Part shown: piece after piece, positions 33,851 to 41,834 of the stretch
Position numbering within the stretch: position 1 is the first letter of the stretch
Layout of the letters: each line of letters opens with the position of its first letter
Source of the DNA: Deltaproteobacteria bacterium
Lineage (GTDB): Bacteria; Desulfobacterota; Desulfuromonadia; Desulfuromonadales; Geopsychrobacteraceae
Length of the DNA stretch: 47,205 nt
Assembly: GCA_024280485.1 (NCBI GenBank)
Contig: JAJRQB010000045.1
Span: 1 to 47,205 of the forward strand
Reading direction: 5' to 3'
Translations under genes and position numbers: made by a program
Notes under the pieces: model-generated
Seen by the model: only the letters and a program-made list of their open reading frames with translations
Told to the model about the DNA's origin: nothing
The model's database searches: none

Positions 33851-34727
33851 GCCAAATCTGAACCCAGCGAACCCCGCGCAGCCTGAGATTCTGGTCCGCG
33901 GACTCAAGCGCGCCTTTGGCAAAGTGGAGGCGGTGCGCGGCATCGACCTCGAGTTGCAGGCCGGTGAAGTCTTCGCTTTTCTGGGTCCCAATGGCGCCGG
34001 GAAAACCACTACGATCAACATGCTGACCGGCTTGCAACGTCCTGACGCCGGCAGCATCAGCTACCAAGGCCAGCCCTTCGTTAAATCGGACTATGCAGTG
34101 CGCCGCCGCATCGGAGTCGTGCCCCAACACAACAACCTCGACCGCGAACTGACAGCGGCTGAGAATCTGCAGATCCACGGGCACCTCTTCGCCATGAGTG
34201 GCGCCCATCTACAGCGGCGCATCACCGACTGTCTGGAGCTGGCGGGCCTGTGCGATAAACGCGACACCCTCGCCAACAAACTATCGGGGGGCATGAAACG
34301 CAAACTGGTGATTGCCCGCGCGCTGCTGCACGAACCCACGATCCTGTTTCTCGACGAACCAACTGCCGGGCTCGACCCACACAGCCGCCGAAAGATCTGG
34401 GCCTTCCTGCGGCGGATCAATCAGGAGCAGCGCTGCACCCTCTTTCTGACCACGCACTACATTGAAGAGGCCGAGCAACTCGCCGACCGGGTCTGCTTTA
34501 TCGATCAAGGCCGGATCATCGCCAGCGGCTCACCACAGGAGCTGATGGAGAAGACTGGCAACTACGTGCTCGATATCTACCGTGAAGAAGATGTTGATAA
34601 CGAATTCTTTGCCGACCGGAAGACCGCCATGGTCCGTCTGGAACAGATCGACAGTTCGGTACGCATCCGCCAGACCACTCTCGAAGACGTTTTTCTGCAG
34701 CTGACCGGCAAAAGGATCGAGCCCTGA
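33837..34727 (+). CDS. ABC transporter ATP-binding protein (ABC-2/DrrA type)
   Basis: 296 residues from a TTG at 33837, chosen for a GGAGG site 6 bases upstream; an ATG at 33816 in the same frame is the alternative. Walker A GPNGAGKTT, Q-loop VVPQHNNLD, signature LSGGMKRK, Walker B ILFLDEPTAGLD and H-loop TTHYIEEAE are intact. The C-terminal extension (about 220-296) is like that of DrrA/CcmA exporter ATPases. The start overlaps the cbiK stop and its own stop overlaps the permease start (TGATG). It would power the ABC-2 permease next to it; the cargo may be a tetrapyrrole, cobalt ligand or other B12-related compound. Confidence 0.93.
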   Translation: MSCAEPNLNPANPAQPEILVRGLKRAFGKVEAVRGIDLELQAGEVFAFLGPNGAGKTTTINMLTGLQRPDAGSISYQGQPFVKSDYAVRRRIGVVPQHNNLDRELTAAENLQIHGHLFAMSGAHLQRRITDCLELAGLCDKRDTLANKLSGGMKRKLVIARALLHEPTILFLDEPTAGLDPHSRRKIWAFLRRINQEQRCTLFLTTHYIEEAEQLADRVCFIDQGRIIASGSPQELMEKTGNYVLDIYREEDVDNEFFADRKTAMVRLEQIDSSVRIRQTTLEDVFLQLTGKRIEP

Positions 34728-35467
34728 TGCTTCATGGTGCACGTGGCATATATTTGCGGGAAACCCTGATCCTGCGCCGCAAGCTGGTCAAGACCCTGCT
34801 CGCCTCAGCGGTCTCCCCCGCGCTCTTCCTGATCGCCTTCGGCTTCGGCGTAGGACGCGGCACCAGCGTTGGAGGGCAGAGCTATCTGAGTTTTCTGCTC
34901 CCCGGCCTCCTGACCATGGCGAGCATGAATCAAAGCTACGGCATCGCGACCGAAATCAATATCTCGCGTTTTTATTTCAAGGTTTTCGAAGAATATCTGA
35001 TCGCCCCCTTCGGCCGCTGGCAGATCGTGCTGGGTGAAATGGGCTACGGCATTACCCGGGGCTTGATTCCAACCGCAATCATCGCCATCTACAGCTTGTT
35101 CTGCGGAGTGTCGCTCCATTTCGGCCCGGCTTTCTTTCTCGCCCTGCTACTCCATCTGGCGATCTTCTCGCTGCTGGGGATTCTGGCGGCGATGATCGTG
35201 CGCAGCCATGCCGATCAGGCGACAGTCAACGCCTTTTTGATCACACCGATGATGTTTTTGTCGGGAACCTTCTTCCCGCTCGAAAATATGCCCTTTGCGA
35301 TCAAGGCGGTTGCCAGCCTCTTCCCGCTGACCTATTCAACCCGCCTGATTCGCGCGACCTTACTCGAAACGGCGGATGCGGGCCCCTTGCTCTACCTGCT
35401 GCTGGTCGGCATGGTCATTGGCCTCTTCTGGCTCTGCTGCCGCCTGGTCGAAAGGGTCGAGGCATGA
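34727..35467 (+). CDS. ABC-2 type permease
   Basis: 246 residues with six hydrophobic segments and the ABC-2 pattern: an N-terminal RETLILRRKLVKTLLAS, FLLPGLLTMASMNQ, the cytoplasmic-side FKVFEEYLIAPFGRWQIVLGE coupling segment and MFLSGTFFPLENMPFAIKAV near the end. NodJ/DrrB-type permeases are mostly exporters. It overlaps the ATPase gene by one base upstream and the FecCD-type permease gene by 4 bp downstream, so all belong to one transcript. An exporter-type permease inside a B12-riboswitch operon is unusual. Confidence 0.93.
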   Translation: MLHGARGIYLRETLILRRKLVKTLLASAVSPALFLIAFGFGVGRGTSVGGQSYLSFLLPGLLTMASMNQSYGIATEINISRFYFKVFEEYLIAPFGRWQIVLGEMGYGITRGLIPTAIIAIYSLFCGVSLHFGPAFFLALLLHLAIFSLLGILAAMIVRSHADQATVNAFLITPMMFLSGTFFPLENMPFAIKAVASLFPLTYSTRLIRATLLETADAGPLLYLLLVGMVIGLFWLCCRLVERVEA

Positions 35468-36414
35468 AACCGCTGTTATTCACGCTACTGGGGGTCGCTT
35501 TTATTATCGCTCTTTTCAGCGGGGCCACAGCGATCAATCCCTTTGCCATGAGCAACATCGAGCAAGAGATTCTGCTCAGTCTGCGTCTGCCGCGTGTGCT
35601 CTTTTCAGCGGTGATCGGTGGCATGCTTGCCCTCTCTGGAAGTGTCTATCAGCTCACCCTGAAAAACCCGCTCGCCGACAGCTTCACCACCGGCACCGCC
35701 AGCTCGGCGGCATTAGGTGCGGTGCTCGGCATCGCCTGCGGGCTACCTGTGCCTCTGGTGCCGGTGCTGGCGCTGATTACCGGGCTCTGCGGCTTGATGA
35801 TGGTCTACCGCCTTTCGATCAGCGACGGTGTGATCAACCCGGTCACCATGATTCTGGCCGGGGTGGTGGTCAATATCGTCGCCTCGGCGGTGATCAGCTT
35901 CAGTAAGTTTTATTTCGAGGAGAGCCTCTCATCGATCGTCTTCTGGCTGATGGGTGGCTTCTTTATCGTCGACTGGACCCGTCTGATCGTCTGCGCCCTG
36001 CTCTTGGCAATCAGCTTCGTGCTGCTGCAACGGATCAGTCTGCAGCTCAACCTGCTCGCCTTCGATGAGGCATCGGCGCGCACCATGGGGATCGATGTCG
36101 CGCGTCTGCGCCGCTTCAGTTTCGTGCTCGCCACCCTGCTGGTAGCGGTAGCGGTCAGCCACACCGGGATCATCGGTTTCGTCGGTCTGATCACCCCCCA
36201 TGTCGCACGCAGCCTCTACGGCAGTGACATGAAACAAAATCTGACCGCGTCGACTCTACTCGGAGCCTTACTGCTGATGCTGGCCGATGCCGGAGCGCGC
36301 AGTATTATTCCTGGTGGTGCCGAACTGCCGGTCGGCATCATCACCGCCCTGCTCGGTGGCGTCTTCTTCCTCTACCTGCTGCGCACCCGCCGCGAAAGGC
36401 TCTGGCATGGCTGA
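35464..36414 (+). CDS. BtuC/FecCD-family ABC permease
   Basis: 316 residues with about nine or ten transmembrane segments. Family marks are LRLPRVLFSAVIGGMLALSGSVYQ, LKNPLADSFTTGTASSAALGA, VSHTGIIGFVGLITPHVARSL and GGAELPVGIITALLGGVFFLYLL. This permease type imports cobalamin, heme or ferric siderophores. With the riboswitch upstream, corrinoid or a B12 precursor is the most likely cargo, but heme or cobalt chelates cannot be excluded. It overlaps its neighbours on both sides (4 bp and 8 bp). Confidence 0.94.
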   Translation: MKPLLFTLLGVAFIIALFSGATAINPFAMSNIEQEILLSLRLPRVLFSAVIGGMLALSGSVYQLTLKNPLADSFTTGTASSAALGAVLGIACGLPVPLVPVLALITGLCGLMMVYRLSISDGVINPVTMILAGVVVNIVASAVISFSKFYFEESLSSIVFWLMGGFFIVDWTRLIVCALLLAISFVLLQRISLQLNLLAFDEASARTMGIDVARLRRFSFVLATLLVAVAVSHTGIIGFVGLITPHVARSLYGSDMKQNLTASTLLGALLLMLADAGARSIIPGGAELPVGIITALLGGVFFLYLLRTRRERLWHG

Positions 36415-37141
36415 GTTGCGGATCGATGGCCTCGATTTCACCCGTGGTGACTTTCACCTGCAACTACCCCCACTCAGGGTTGCAACTGGAGAGAAGTTAG
36501 CGATTCTGGGTGAAAACGGTTCCGGCAAGAGTACCTTGCTGCAGTTACTCACCGGTCTGCTCGATGGCAAAGAGCAGATCTACTACGACCAACAGTTACT
36601 AGGGAAAATCCCGATCGTTGAACGTGCGCGGATATTCGCCCTGCTGCCACAGCAAGCGCAGGTGATCTTCCCCTTTTCAGTCTTTGAGGTGGTTTTATTT
36701 GGCCGATTCGCCCAGACCGACGGCCGCAGCCCGCAGGAGAATGATCATGTTCAAACGCGTCTGCTGATCGACCAGCTCGACCTGACTCATCTGGCCGAAC
36801 GCAGTTTCAACCAGCTCTCGGGTGGCGAGCAACGGCGGGTAATGCTGGCGCGCGCCTTGAACCAACAGGCGCAGATTCTCTTTCTCGATGAACCCAACGC
36901 CAGCCTCGATGTGCGTCACAGTCTCGATATCTTCGAGTTTCTCAAACAAACCACCCAAACGGTCATCTCGCCGGTGCACGATATTAATCTGGCCGCCAAT
37001 TTTTTCGAGCGCTTCTGGCTGTTAAAAAATGGTCAATTGTTAGCCGATGTCAGTCATGATGAGCTGACCAGTGAACTACTTTCGGAGACCTTCGATGTTC
37101 AAGTATCTAATACTGCTGGCAACTTTTCTTTTTCTCGCTGA
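36407..37141 (+). CDS. BtuD/FecE-type ABC ATPase
   Basis: 244 residues from the ATG at 36407, which has an AAAGG site and overlaps the permease by 8 bp; a frame starting at 36287 would lie inside the permease. Walker A GENGSGKST, Q-loop LLPQQAQVIFPF, signature LSGGEQRR and Walker B ILFLDEPNASLD are intact. The H-loop is VHDINLAANF. It energises the FecCD-type permease. Its last 47 bp are shared with the start of the binding protein gene. Confidence 0.93.
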   Translation: MAELRIDGLDFTRGDFHLQLPPLRVATGEKLAILGENGSGKSTLLQLLTGLLDGKEQIYYDQQLLGKIPIVERARIFALLPQQAQVIFPFSVFEVVLFGRFAQTDGRSPQENDHVQTRLLIDQLDLTHLAERSFNQLSGGEQRRVMLARALNQQAQILFLDEPNASLDVRHSLDIFEFLKQTTQTVISPVHDINLAANFFERFWLLKNGQLLADVSHDELTSELLSETFDVQVSNTAGNFSFSR

Positions 37142-37898
37142 ACCTGCCGTGGCGAGACGGATCGTCCTGCTTGCGCCTGCAGCCGGCGATATCCTGCTAC
37201 AGCTCGGTCTGGAAGATCAGGTTGTCGGCAAGACGAGGAGCCTTGAGGAATTCCCCCGGGCGAAAAAAGTCGGTTCGCACATCAAGCCGAATGTCGAGCT
37301 GATCAAGGGGCTCGAACCCGATCTGTTGATTATCTCCTCGAATCGTTTCTTCTCCGAGCAGATGGCAGAGACGGTTGGCGCAGAGACTGCTGTCTACAAC
37401 CCCAAGACCCTGATCGAAATTCTTCAACAGATCGGCAAGCTGGCAAAACTGACCGGGCGTGAGGCACAAGGGGCAGCACTAGTCCAACGCCTCCGCCAGC
37501 AATTGTACGGTCTGCAAGGTCCACCACAAAAGCCGAGGGTTATCTACGAAATCAGTTCTCTACCGCTCAGTGTCGCCGGACAAGACAACATCATCAGCGA
37601 CATTATCCGCGCCGCCGGTGGCGTCCCGGTCGACTTCGGCACACGCAAAATCATCAAGCTCAACCCAGAAGCAGTCATTGTCAGCAAGCCAGATCTCTAC
37701 ATCTACCAGATCGGCCCGATGAACCAGAACCCGACCCCGCCAAAAGATCGCGGTAATTACCGAATGCTTCAGGCTCAGTATTTGAAGGTTGATCAGTTGG
37801 AGTGGTCACGCGCCAACAGCCAGAGCTTCACGCGGGTGGTGGAGTTAAATAAATTATTGCGCAGGACTAAGGACGAACAAACAGAGGCGGGAAGTTAG
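37095..37898 (+). CDS. Periplasmic substrate-binding protein (BtuF/FecB type)
   Basis: 267 residues. A signal peptide (1-20, ending EPAVA) without a lipobox is followed by a two-lobe helical-backbone binding protein: RIVLLAPAAGDILLQLGLEDQVVG, VGSHIKPNVELIKGLEPDLLIIS and INDIIRA-type NIISDIIRAAGGVPVDFG. It should deliver ligand to the permease encoded just upstream. The ATG at 37095 is preferred for its GGAGA site. The final codons and stop lie inside the first copy of a 134-bp tandem repeat, so the C-terminus was probably created or changed by the repeat. Confidence 0.9.
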   Translation: MFKYLILLATFLFLAEPAVARRIVLLAPAAGDILLQLGLEDQVVGKTRSLEEFPRAKKVGSHIKPNVELIKGLEPDLLIISSNRFFSEQMAETVGAETAVYNPKTLIEILQQIGKLAKLTGREAQGAALVQRLRQQLYGLQGPPQKPRVIYEISSLPLSVAGQDNIISDIIRAAGGVPVDFGTRKIIKLNPEAVIVSKPDLYIYQIGPMNQNPTPPKDRGNYRMLQAQYLKVDQLEWSRANSQSFTRVVELNKLLRRTKDEQTEAGS

Positions 37899-38150
37899 AG
37901 GTGAGAACAATCAACATTCTCCCACCTCCGTGTGACGCAGCCGGAGCGCAACAGAGATTTTGAGGAATTCGAGCGAGGATGTCTGAGCCACAGGCGAGTT
38001 TCCGAGTGAGCTCAAGATCGGCGGGAAGTTAGAGGTGAGAACAATCAGCATTCTCCCACCCCCGTGTGACGCAGCCGGAGCGCAACAGAGCTTTTGAGGA
38101 ATTCGAACGAAGATGTCTGAGCCGCAGGCGAGTTTCTGAGCGAGCTCAAA
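37887..38150. repeat. Two tandem copies of a 134-bp element
   Basis: Copy 1 (37887-38020) and copy 2 (38021 to about 38150) differ at roughly ten positions. Each begins GCGGGAAGTTAG, which in copy 1 supplies the stop of the binding protein gene, and contains an imperfect hairpin (GAGGTGAGAA...TTCTCCCACCTC) and the phrase GTGTGACGCAGCCGGAGCGC. No open frame is conserved between copies. The rest of the 412-bp gap is a hairpin tail at 38209-38255 and the cbiL leader. Confidence 0.9.
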
Positions 38151-38208
38151 AGCAGCGTGAAGTGCAGGGAACCCGCACAGCGGGCAAGGAGGTCGGGGCA
38201 GGTTTTTG

Positions 38209-38255
38209 CCTACTTTTTGCCTGACCAAAAAGTAGGTCGGCGTCCGGGGCCGACC
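38209..38255. repeat. Double-hairpin tail of the intergenic element
   Basis: An 11-bp perfect stem CCTACTTTTTG (38209-38219) with CAAAAAGTAGG (38226-38236) is followed by GGTCGG (38235-38240) pairing with CCGACC (38250-38255). The layout, a GAGCGAGTTT-type body leading to this tail, resembles intergenic repeats that I recall from other proteobacteria. It could also terminate transcription of the ABC operon. Confidence 0.65.
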
Positions 38256-38310
38256 CCCCGGCCTTTGACTTTATTTTTAACCATTCATAATTACAGAAGA
38301 GAAATAATCC

Positions 38311-39051
38311 ATGTCAAACACCATCACAGCCCAACCCGGAAACTTCTACGCCATCGGCATCGGCCCCGGCGCCAGCGATCTATTAACAGTACGCGCTGTA
38401 AAACTTATCGAATCGGCCGACATCATCCTTGCTCCCCAGGCTGAGGGGACAAACCGCTCTCTGGCGCTCGCAGCGATCGAGCCCTATCTGGAAAATCAGG
38501 AGATCAAGACCATCAATTATCAGATGAAGCGCGATGGTCAATCGACCCAGGAACGCTGGGATAGCGTCGCCCAACAGGTTTTACAAGACTGTGGGTCAGG
38601 CAAATCGGTGGCAATGATCACCATCGGCGATCCGCTGATCTTCGCGACAACCAGCTACCTGCTGCAAGGCCTGGCGGCGGAGATGGATACAAGCAAAATC
38701 CAGGTCGTGCCGGGGATCAGTGCCTTCCAGACTGCTGCCAGTCGCTTTCACGACGCATTGACCCTGCAGGAAGACCGGCTGATGCTGATGTCAGCCACCG
38801 ATCTTGTCGCAGTCGAAGCGGCGTTTACCCAGTGTGAGACCTTGGTACTCTACAAGGCTGGCGGGGTTATCAATGAACTGCTCGCACTGCTGAAAAAACA
38901 TGAGCTTCTTACCGTAGCGCGTCTGGTCAGCTGTGCTGAACAAGGCGAAGGTGAAATGGTCATCGCAGATTTAACTGAATTCACTCCGCAAAAGATGAGC
39001 TACATGACAACGATGATCATCCACTGTGGACGCCGCAACTGGCAGGGTTAA
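38311..39051 (+). CDS. cbiL: Precorrin-2/cobalt-factor-II C20-methyltransferase
   Basis: 246 residues. The tetrapyrrole methylase fold shows GNFYAIGIGPGASDLLTVRA at the N-terminus, the SAM-binding MITIGDPLIFATTSYLL (about 107-123) and VVPGISAFQTAASR. The PLxFxT and GIGPGAxDLLT patterns fit CbiL/CobI, which methylates C20 of (cobalt-)precorrin-2 in the corrin pathway. With CbiK upstream and a cobalamin riboswitch, the anaerobic route is likely. It may be in the same operon despite the repeat-filled gap of 412 bp. The rest of the corrin pathway is not in this window. Confidence 0.93.
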   Translation: MSNTITAQPGNFYAIGIGPGASDLLTVRAVKLIESADIILAPQAEGTNRSLALAAIEPYLENQEIKTINYQMKRDGQSTQERWDSVAQQVLQDCGSGKSVAMITIGDPLIFATTSYLLQGLAAEMDTSKIQVVPGISAFQTAASRFHDALTLQEDRLMLMSATDLVAVEAAFTQCETLVLYKAGGVINELLALLKKHELLTVARLVSCAEQGEGEMVIADLTEFTPQKMSYMTTMIIHCGRRNWQG

Positions 39052-39073
39052 CTTGCGGCATAAAGCGAGAGAA

Positions 39074-40009
39074 ATGAAGCTACAACAGAGTTTAACAATA
39101 ATATTATTGCTGCTACTAGCCGGAACTGCGCACGCAGTCCACGAAGTTCCAGCCAACCCAGCGCAGAAAAATCTAGCCACTCAGCAAGAGACCTCGCTCC
39201 CTGTCGACCAACGGATCGATGAGCGGCGTCAGCTGGATAACAAACTGGCGCAACATCCTCTCTCGCTGGTTTCACACAAGCCGAACTACCTGCTCGCCAG
39301 CTACTACTTCAGCAAACCGCAGTCCGCACCATTTGAGGCCCAGTTTCCCGGCCGGGATATCGCCATCGAGCCCTTTGAACTCAAGTTTCAGCTCAGCCTC
39401 AAGACCCTGTTGATTTCCGACCTGCTCGGGGATACGGGCGATTTATGGGTCGCCTACACCAACCGCAGTTTCTGGCAGGCTTTCAATGCTAACCGTTCTT
39501 CACCATTTCGTGAAACGAACCACGAGCCCGAGGTCTGGTTCGATTTAGCGACCGACCGCCAACTTGGCAAACTGCATTTCAAGGGGGTCAATCTCGGCAT
39601 GGTTCACCAGTCGAATGGCCAGTGGGGTGAAGTTTCACGCAGCTGGAACCGGCTCTACGGACTCTTCATGTTCCAACAGGATAGCCTCTATTTTGCACTC
39701 AAGCCCTGGTGGCGGATTCCCGAATCCTCTGGCGACGATGACAACCCGGATATAGAAACATATCTGGGCAACTTTGAATTCTACGCCCTCAAAGAGTGGA
39801 AAGAACATACCCTGGCCATAATGCTCCGCAACAACCTGCGCTTCAACGAAGATAATCACGGTGCCGTGCAGCTCGATTATACCTTCCCCCTGCATAACCA
39901 ACTACGCGGCTACATCCAGTTTTTCTCGGGTTACGGCGAGAGTCTGCTCGATTATAATCACGAAGTAAACACTATCGGTATCGGCCTGATGCTCTCGAAT
40001 TGGCTATAA
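39074..40009 (+). CDS. pldA: PldA-like outer-membrane phospholipase A
   Basis: 311 residues. Signal peptide 1-21 (LLLLLAGTAHA) and alternating beta-strand pattern suit a 12-strand outer-membrane barrel. The active-site motif of OMPLA is intact: VHQSNG...SRSWNR supplies the His-Ser-Asn triad (H and S in HQS, N in SWNR). KPNYLLASYY and FELKFQLSLKT are also typical. OMPLA dimerises and hydrolyses surface-exposed phospholipids when the outer membrane is damaged, with Ca2+. The ATG at 39074 follows GAGAGAA and avoids overlap with cbiL, whose stop is 22 bp upstream. Link to the cobalamin genes is probably only positional. Confidence 0.93.
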   Translation: MKLQQSLTIILLLLLAGTAHAVHEVPANPAQKNLATQQETSLPVDQRIDERRQLDNKLAQHPLSLVSHKPNYLLASYYFSKPQSAPFEAQFPGRDIAIEPFELKFQLSLKTLLISDLLGDTGDLWVAYTNRSFWQAFNANRSSPFRETNHEPEVWFDLATDRQLGKLHFKGVNLGMVHQSNGQWGEVSRSWNRLYGLFMFQQDSLYFALKPWWRIPESSGDDDNPDIETYLGNFEFYALKEWKEHTLAIMLRNNLRFNEDNHGAVQLDYTFPLHNQLRGYIQFFSGYGESLLDYNHEVNTIGIGLMLSNWL

Positions 40010-40101
40010 CTAAGTACAAAATCAGGTCAAAACCGGTTTTTCTGATACTCTTCCCCTGAACGATCTGTCACTTTGACAAATTGACTTATGCTGAGGACAT
40101 C

Positions 40102-41700
40102 ATGGATCATCGCTATCGTCTTTTTCCGTTTCAAATCTCAATAGTCCTGACGCTTGTTTGCCTGCTGGTCGGGTTCTTCTTTCCGCTGGCCTTAATTCCC
40201 GCAGCCCTCTGTGCGGCCCTGGTTGCTCTCGGGTTCTACGACCGACAACAAAAAAACCATAGTCTGATGCGTAACTACCCCATCTGGGGACGCCTGCGCT
40301 ATGTCATAGAGAGCCTGGGCCCTGCCCTGCGCCAATACATTGTCGAGAACAATCGCGAGGGAACCCCCTATAACCGCGACCTCCGTTCTCTGGTTTATCA
40401 ACGCTCCAAAAACATAGAAGCAAAAAAAGCCTTCGGTACCGAGCTAGATGTTTATAACCCGACCCATACCTGGATGGGTCATTCGATGGCCCCCTGTGAA
40501 GTGACTCCAGAACTCCCTCGCGAAACCATTGGTGGGCCAGACTGCAAACAGCCCTATTCCGCTTCGCTGCTGAACATCTCGGCCATGAGTTTCGGTTCGC
40601 TGAGTGGCAACGCTATTTTAGCTCTAAATTCGGGAGCCCAAAAAGGTGTTTTTTTTCACACGACAGGAGAAGGTGGCATCAGCCGCTACCATAAGACCCC
40701 TGGCGGAGCTTTGAATTGGCAAATCGGCAGCGGATACTTTGGTTGTCGGACTGACGACGGTAAATTTGCTGCCGAACTTTTTGCGCAAAACGCTCAAATT
40801 GACCAGGTCAAGATGATCGAGATAAAGCTGTCGCAGGGCGCCAAACCCGGTCACGGCGGGATATTGCCCACAGCAAAAATTTCGGCAGAAATCGCCGAAA
40901 CACGCAATATCCCAATGGGGGAAGACTGCATCTCGCCAGCCTATCACTCGGCGTTTTCAACTCCACTTGAGCTGCTTGAATTTGTTGCCAAATTGCGTGA
41001 GCTTTCCGGTGGAAAGCCGGTCGGTTTTAAATTCTGCCTCGGTCGCCCCTGGGAATTCCTGGCCATTTGCAAAGCAATGCTCGCGACCGGGATCACCCCC
41101 GACTTTATTGTCGTCGATGGTGCCGAAGGGGGTACGGGTGCCGCACCGCTTGAATTTGCAGATCGCCTCGGCTTCCCAATGCGTGAAGGTTTAACTTTTG
41201 TCGACAATGCCCTGATCGGGGTCGGTCTTCGGGATCGGATAAAACTGGGTGCAAGTGGAAAGATTGCCTCGGCGGCAGGCCTGGCCAGCACACTGGCCTT
41301 CGGTGCCGATTATTGCCTGGCAGCCCGCGCCTTCATGTTCAGTCTCGGCTGTATTCAGGCGCAAGAATGCCATACAAACACCTGCCCGGTCGGCGTCGCC
41401 ACCCAGAATAAAGATCTTCAGAAAGGGCTGGTCGTCGAAGACAAGGCAGAGCGCGTATTTCATTATCATCAAAACAGCCTGCACGTTTTGAACGAGATGC
41501 TGGCAGCTCTCGGGCTGCATCACCCCTCCCAACTCCAGCCACGCGACATTTTTCAGCGGACCGGAGTGATCGGCATCCAGACCTACGCCGAGCTCTATAC
41601 CCGACTCGAGCACGCGGAGCTGGTCAACGGCACCGAACATCCTATCTACGCGCGTTATTGGCTGATGTCTCAAGCCGAAAGTTTTCAACCGGTCTACTAA
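40102..41700 (+). CDS. Membrane-anchored FMN-binding glutamate synthase-like protein
   Basis: 532 residues. Two transmembrane segments (about 10-45) precede a domain equal to the FMN/Fe-S part of glutamate synthase (about 100-520): SAMSFGSLSGNAILALN, GEGGISRYH, KPGHGGILP, VVDGAEGGTGAAP and the 3Fe-4S cluster motif C-x5-C-x4-C (CIQAQECHTNTC) followed by PVGVATQ. The N-terminal glutaminase and C-terminal domains of GltB are absent, so it probably does not make glutamate from glutamine by itself. The ATG at 40102 has GAGG in front. Its true substrate is unknown; an electron-transfer or amino-acid dehydrogenase role is possible. Confidence 0.92.
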   Translation: MDHRYRLFPFQISIVLTLVCLLVGFFFPLALIPAALCAALVALGFYDRQQKNHSLMRNYPIWGRLRYVIESLGPALRQYIVENNREGTPYNRDLRSLVYQRSKNIEAKKAFGTELDVYNPTHTWMGHSMAPCEVTPELPRETIGGPDCKQPYSASLLNISAMSFGSLSGNAILALNSGAQKGVFFHTTGEGGISRYHKTPGGALNWQIGSGYFGCRTDDGKFAAELFAQNAQIDQVKMIEIKLSQGAKPGHGGILPTAKISAEIAETRNIPMGEDCISPAYHSAFSTPLELLEFVAKLRELSGGKPVGFKFCLGRPWEFLAICKAMLATGITPDFIVVDGAEGGTGAAPLEFADRLGFPMREGLTFVDNALIGVGLRDRIKLGASGKIASAAGLASTLAFGADYCLAARAFMFSLGCIQAQECHTNTCPVGVATQNKDLQKGLVVEDKAERVFHYHQNSLHVLNEMLAALGLHHPSQLQPRDIFQRTGVIGIQTYAELYTRLEHAELVNGTEHPIYARYWLMSQAESFQPVY

Positions 41701-41834
41701 TTTGTGGAGCTGTTTTTCGACTGAGGAATAACTGACTTTTCGAATTGCCTCATGGCTTGAACATGCTATTATCTGCGACCTATAACTTTTACTGAACGCC
41801 TCTGCAGCCCTTATTCAACCGAAGGACGGTAAGT

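Noticed and set aside
37887-38150. CRISPR or attC interpretation of the tandem repeat
   Set aside because: Only two units of 134 bp without short repeat-spacer structure, and no GTTRRRY/RYYYAAC pair in the right layout.
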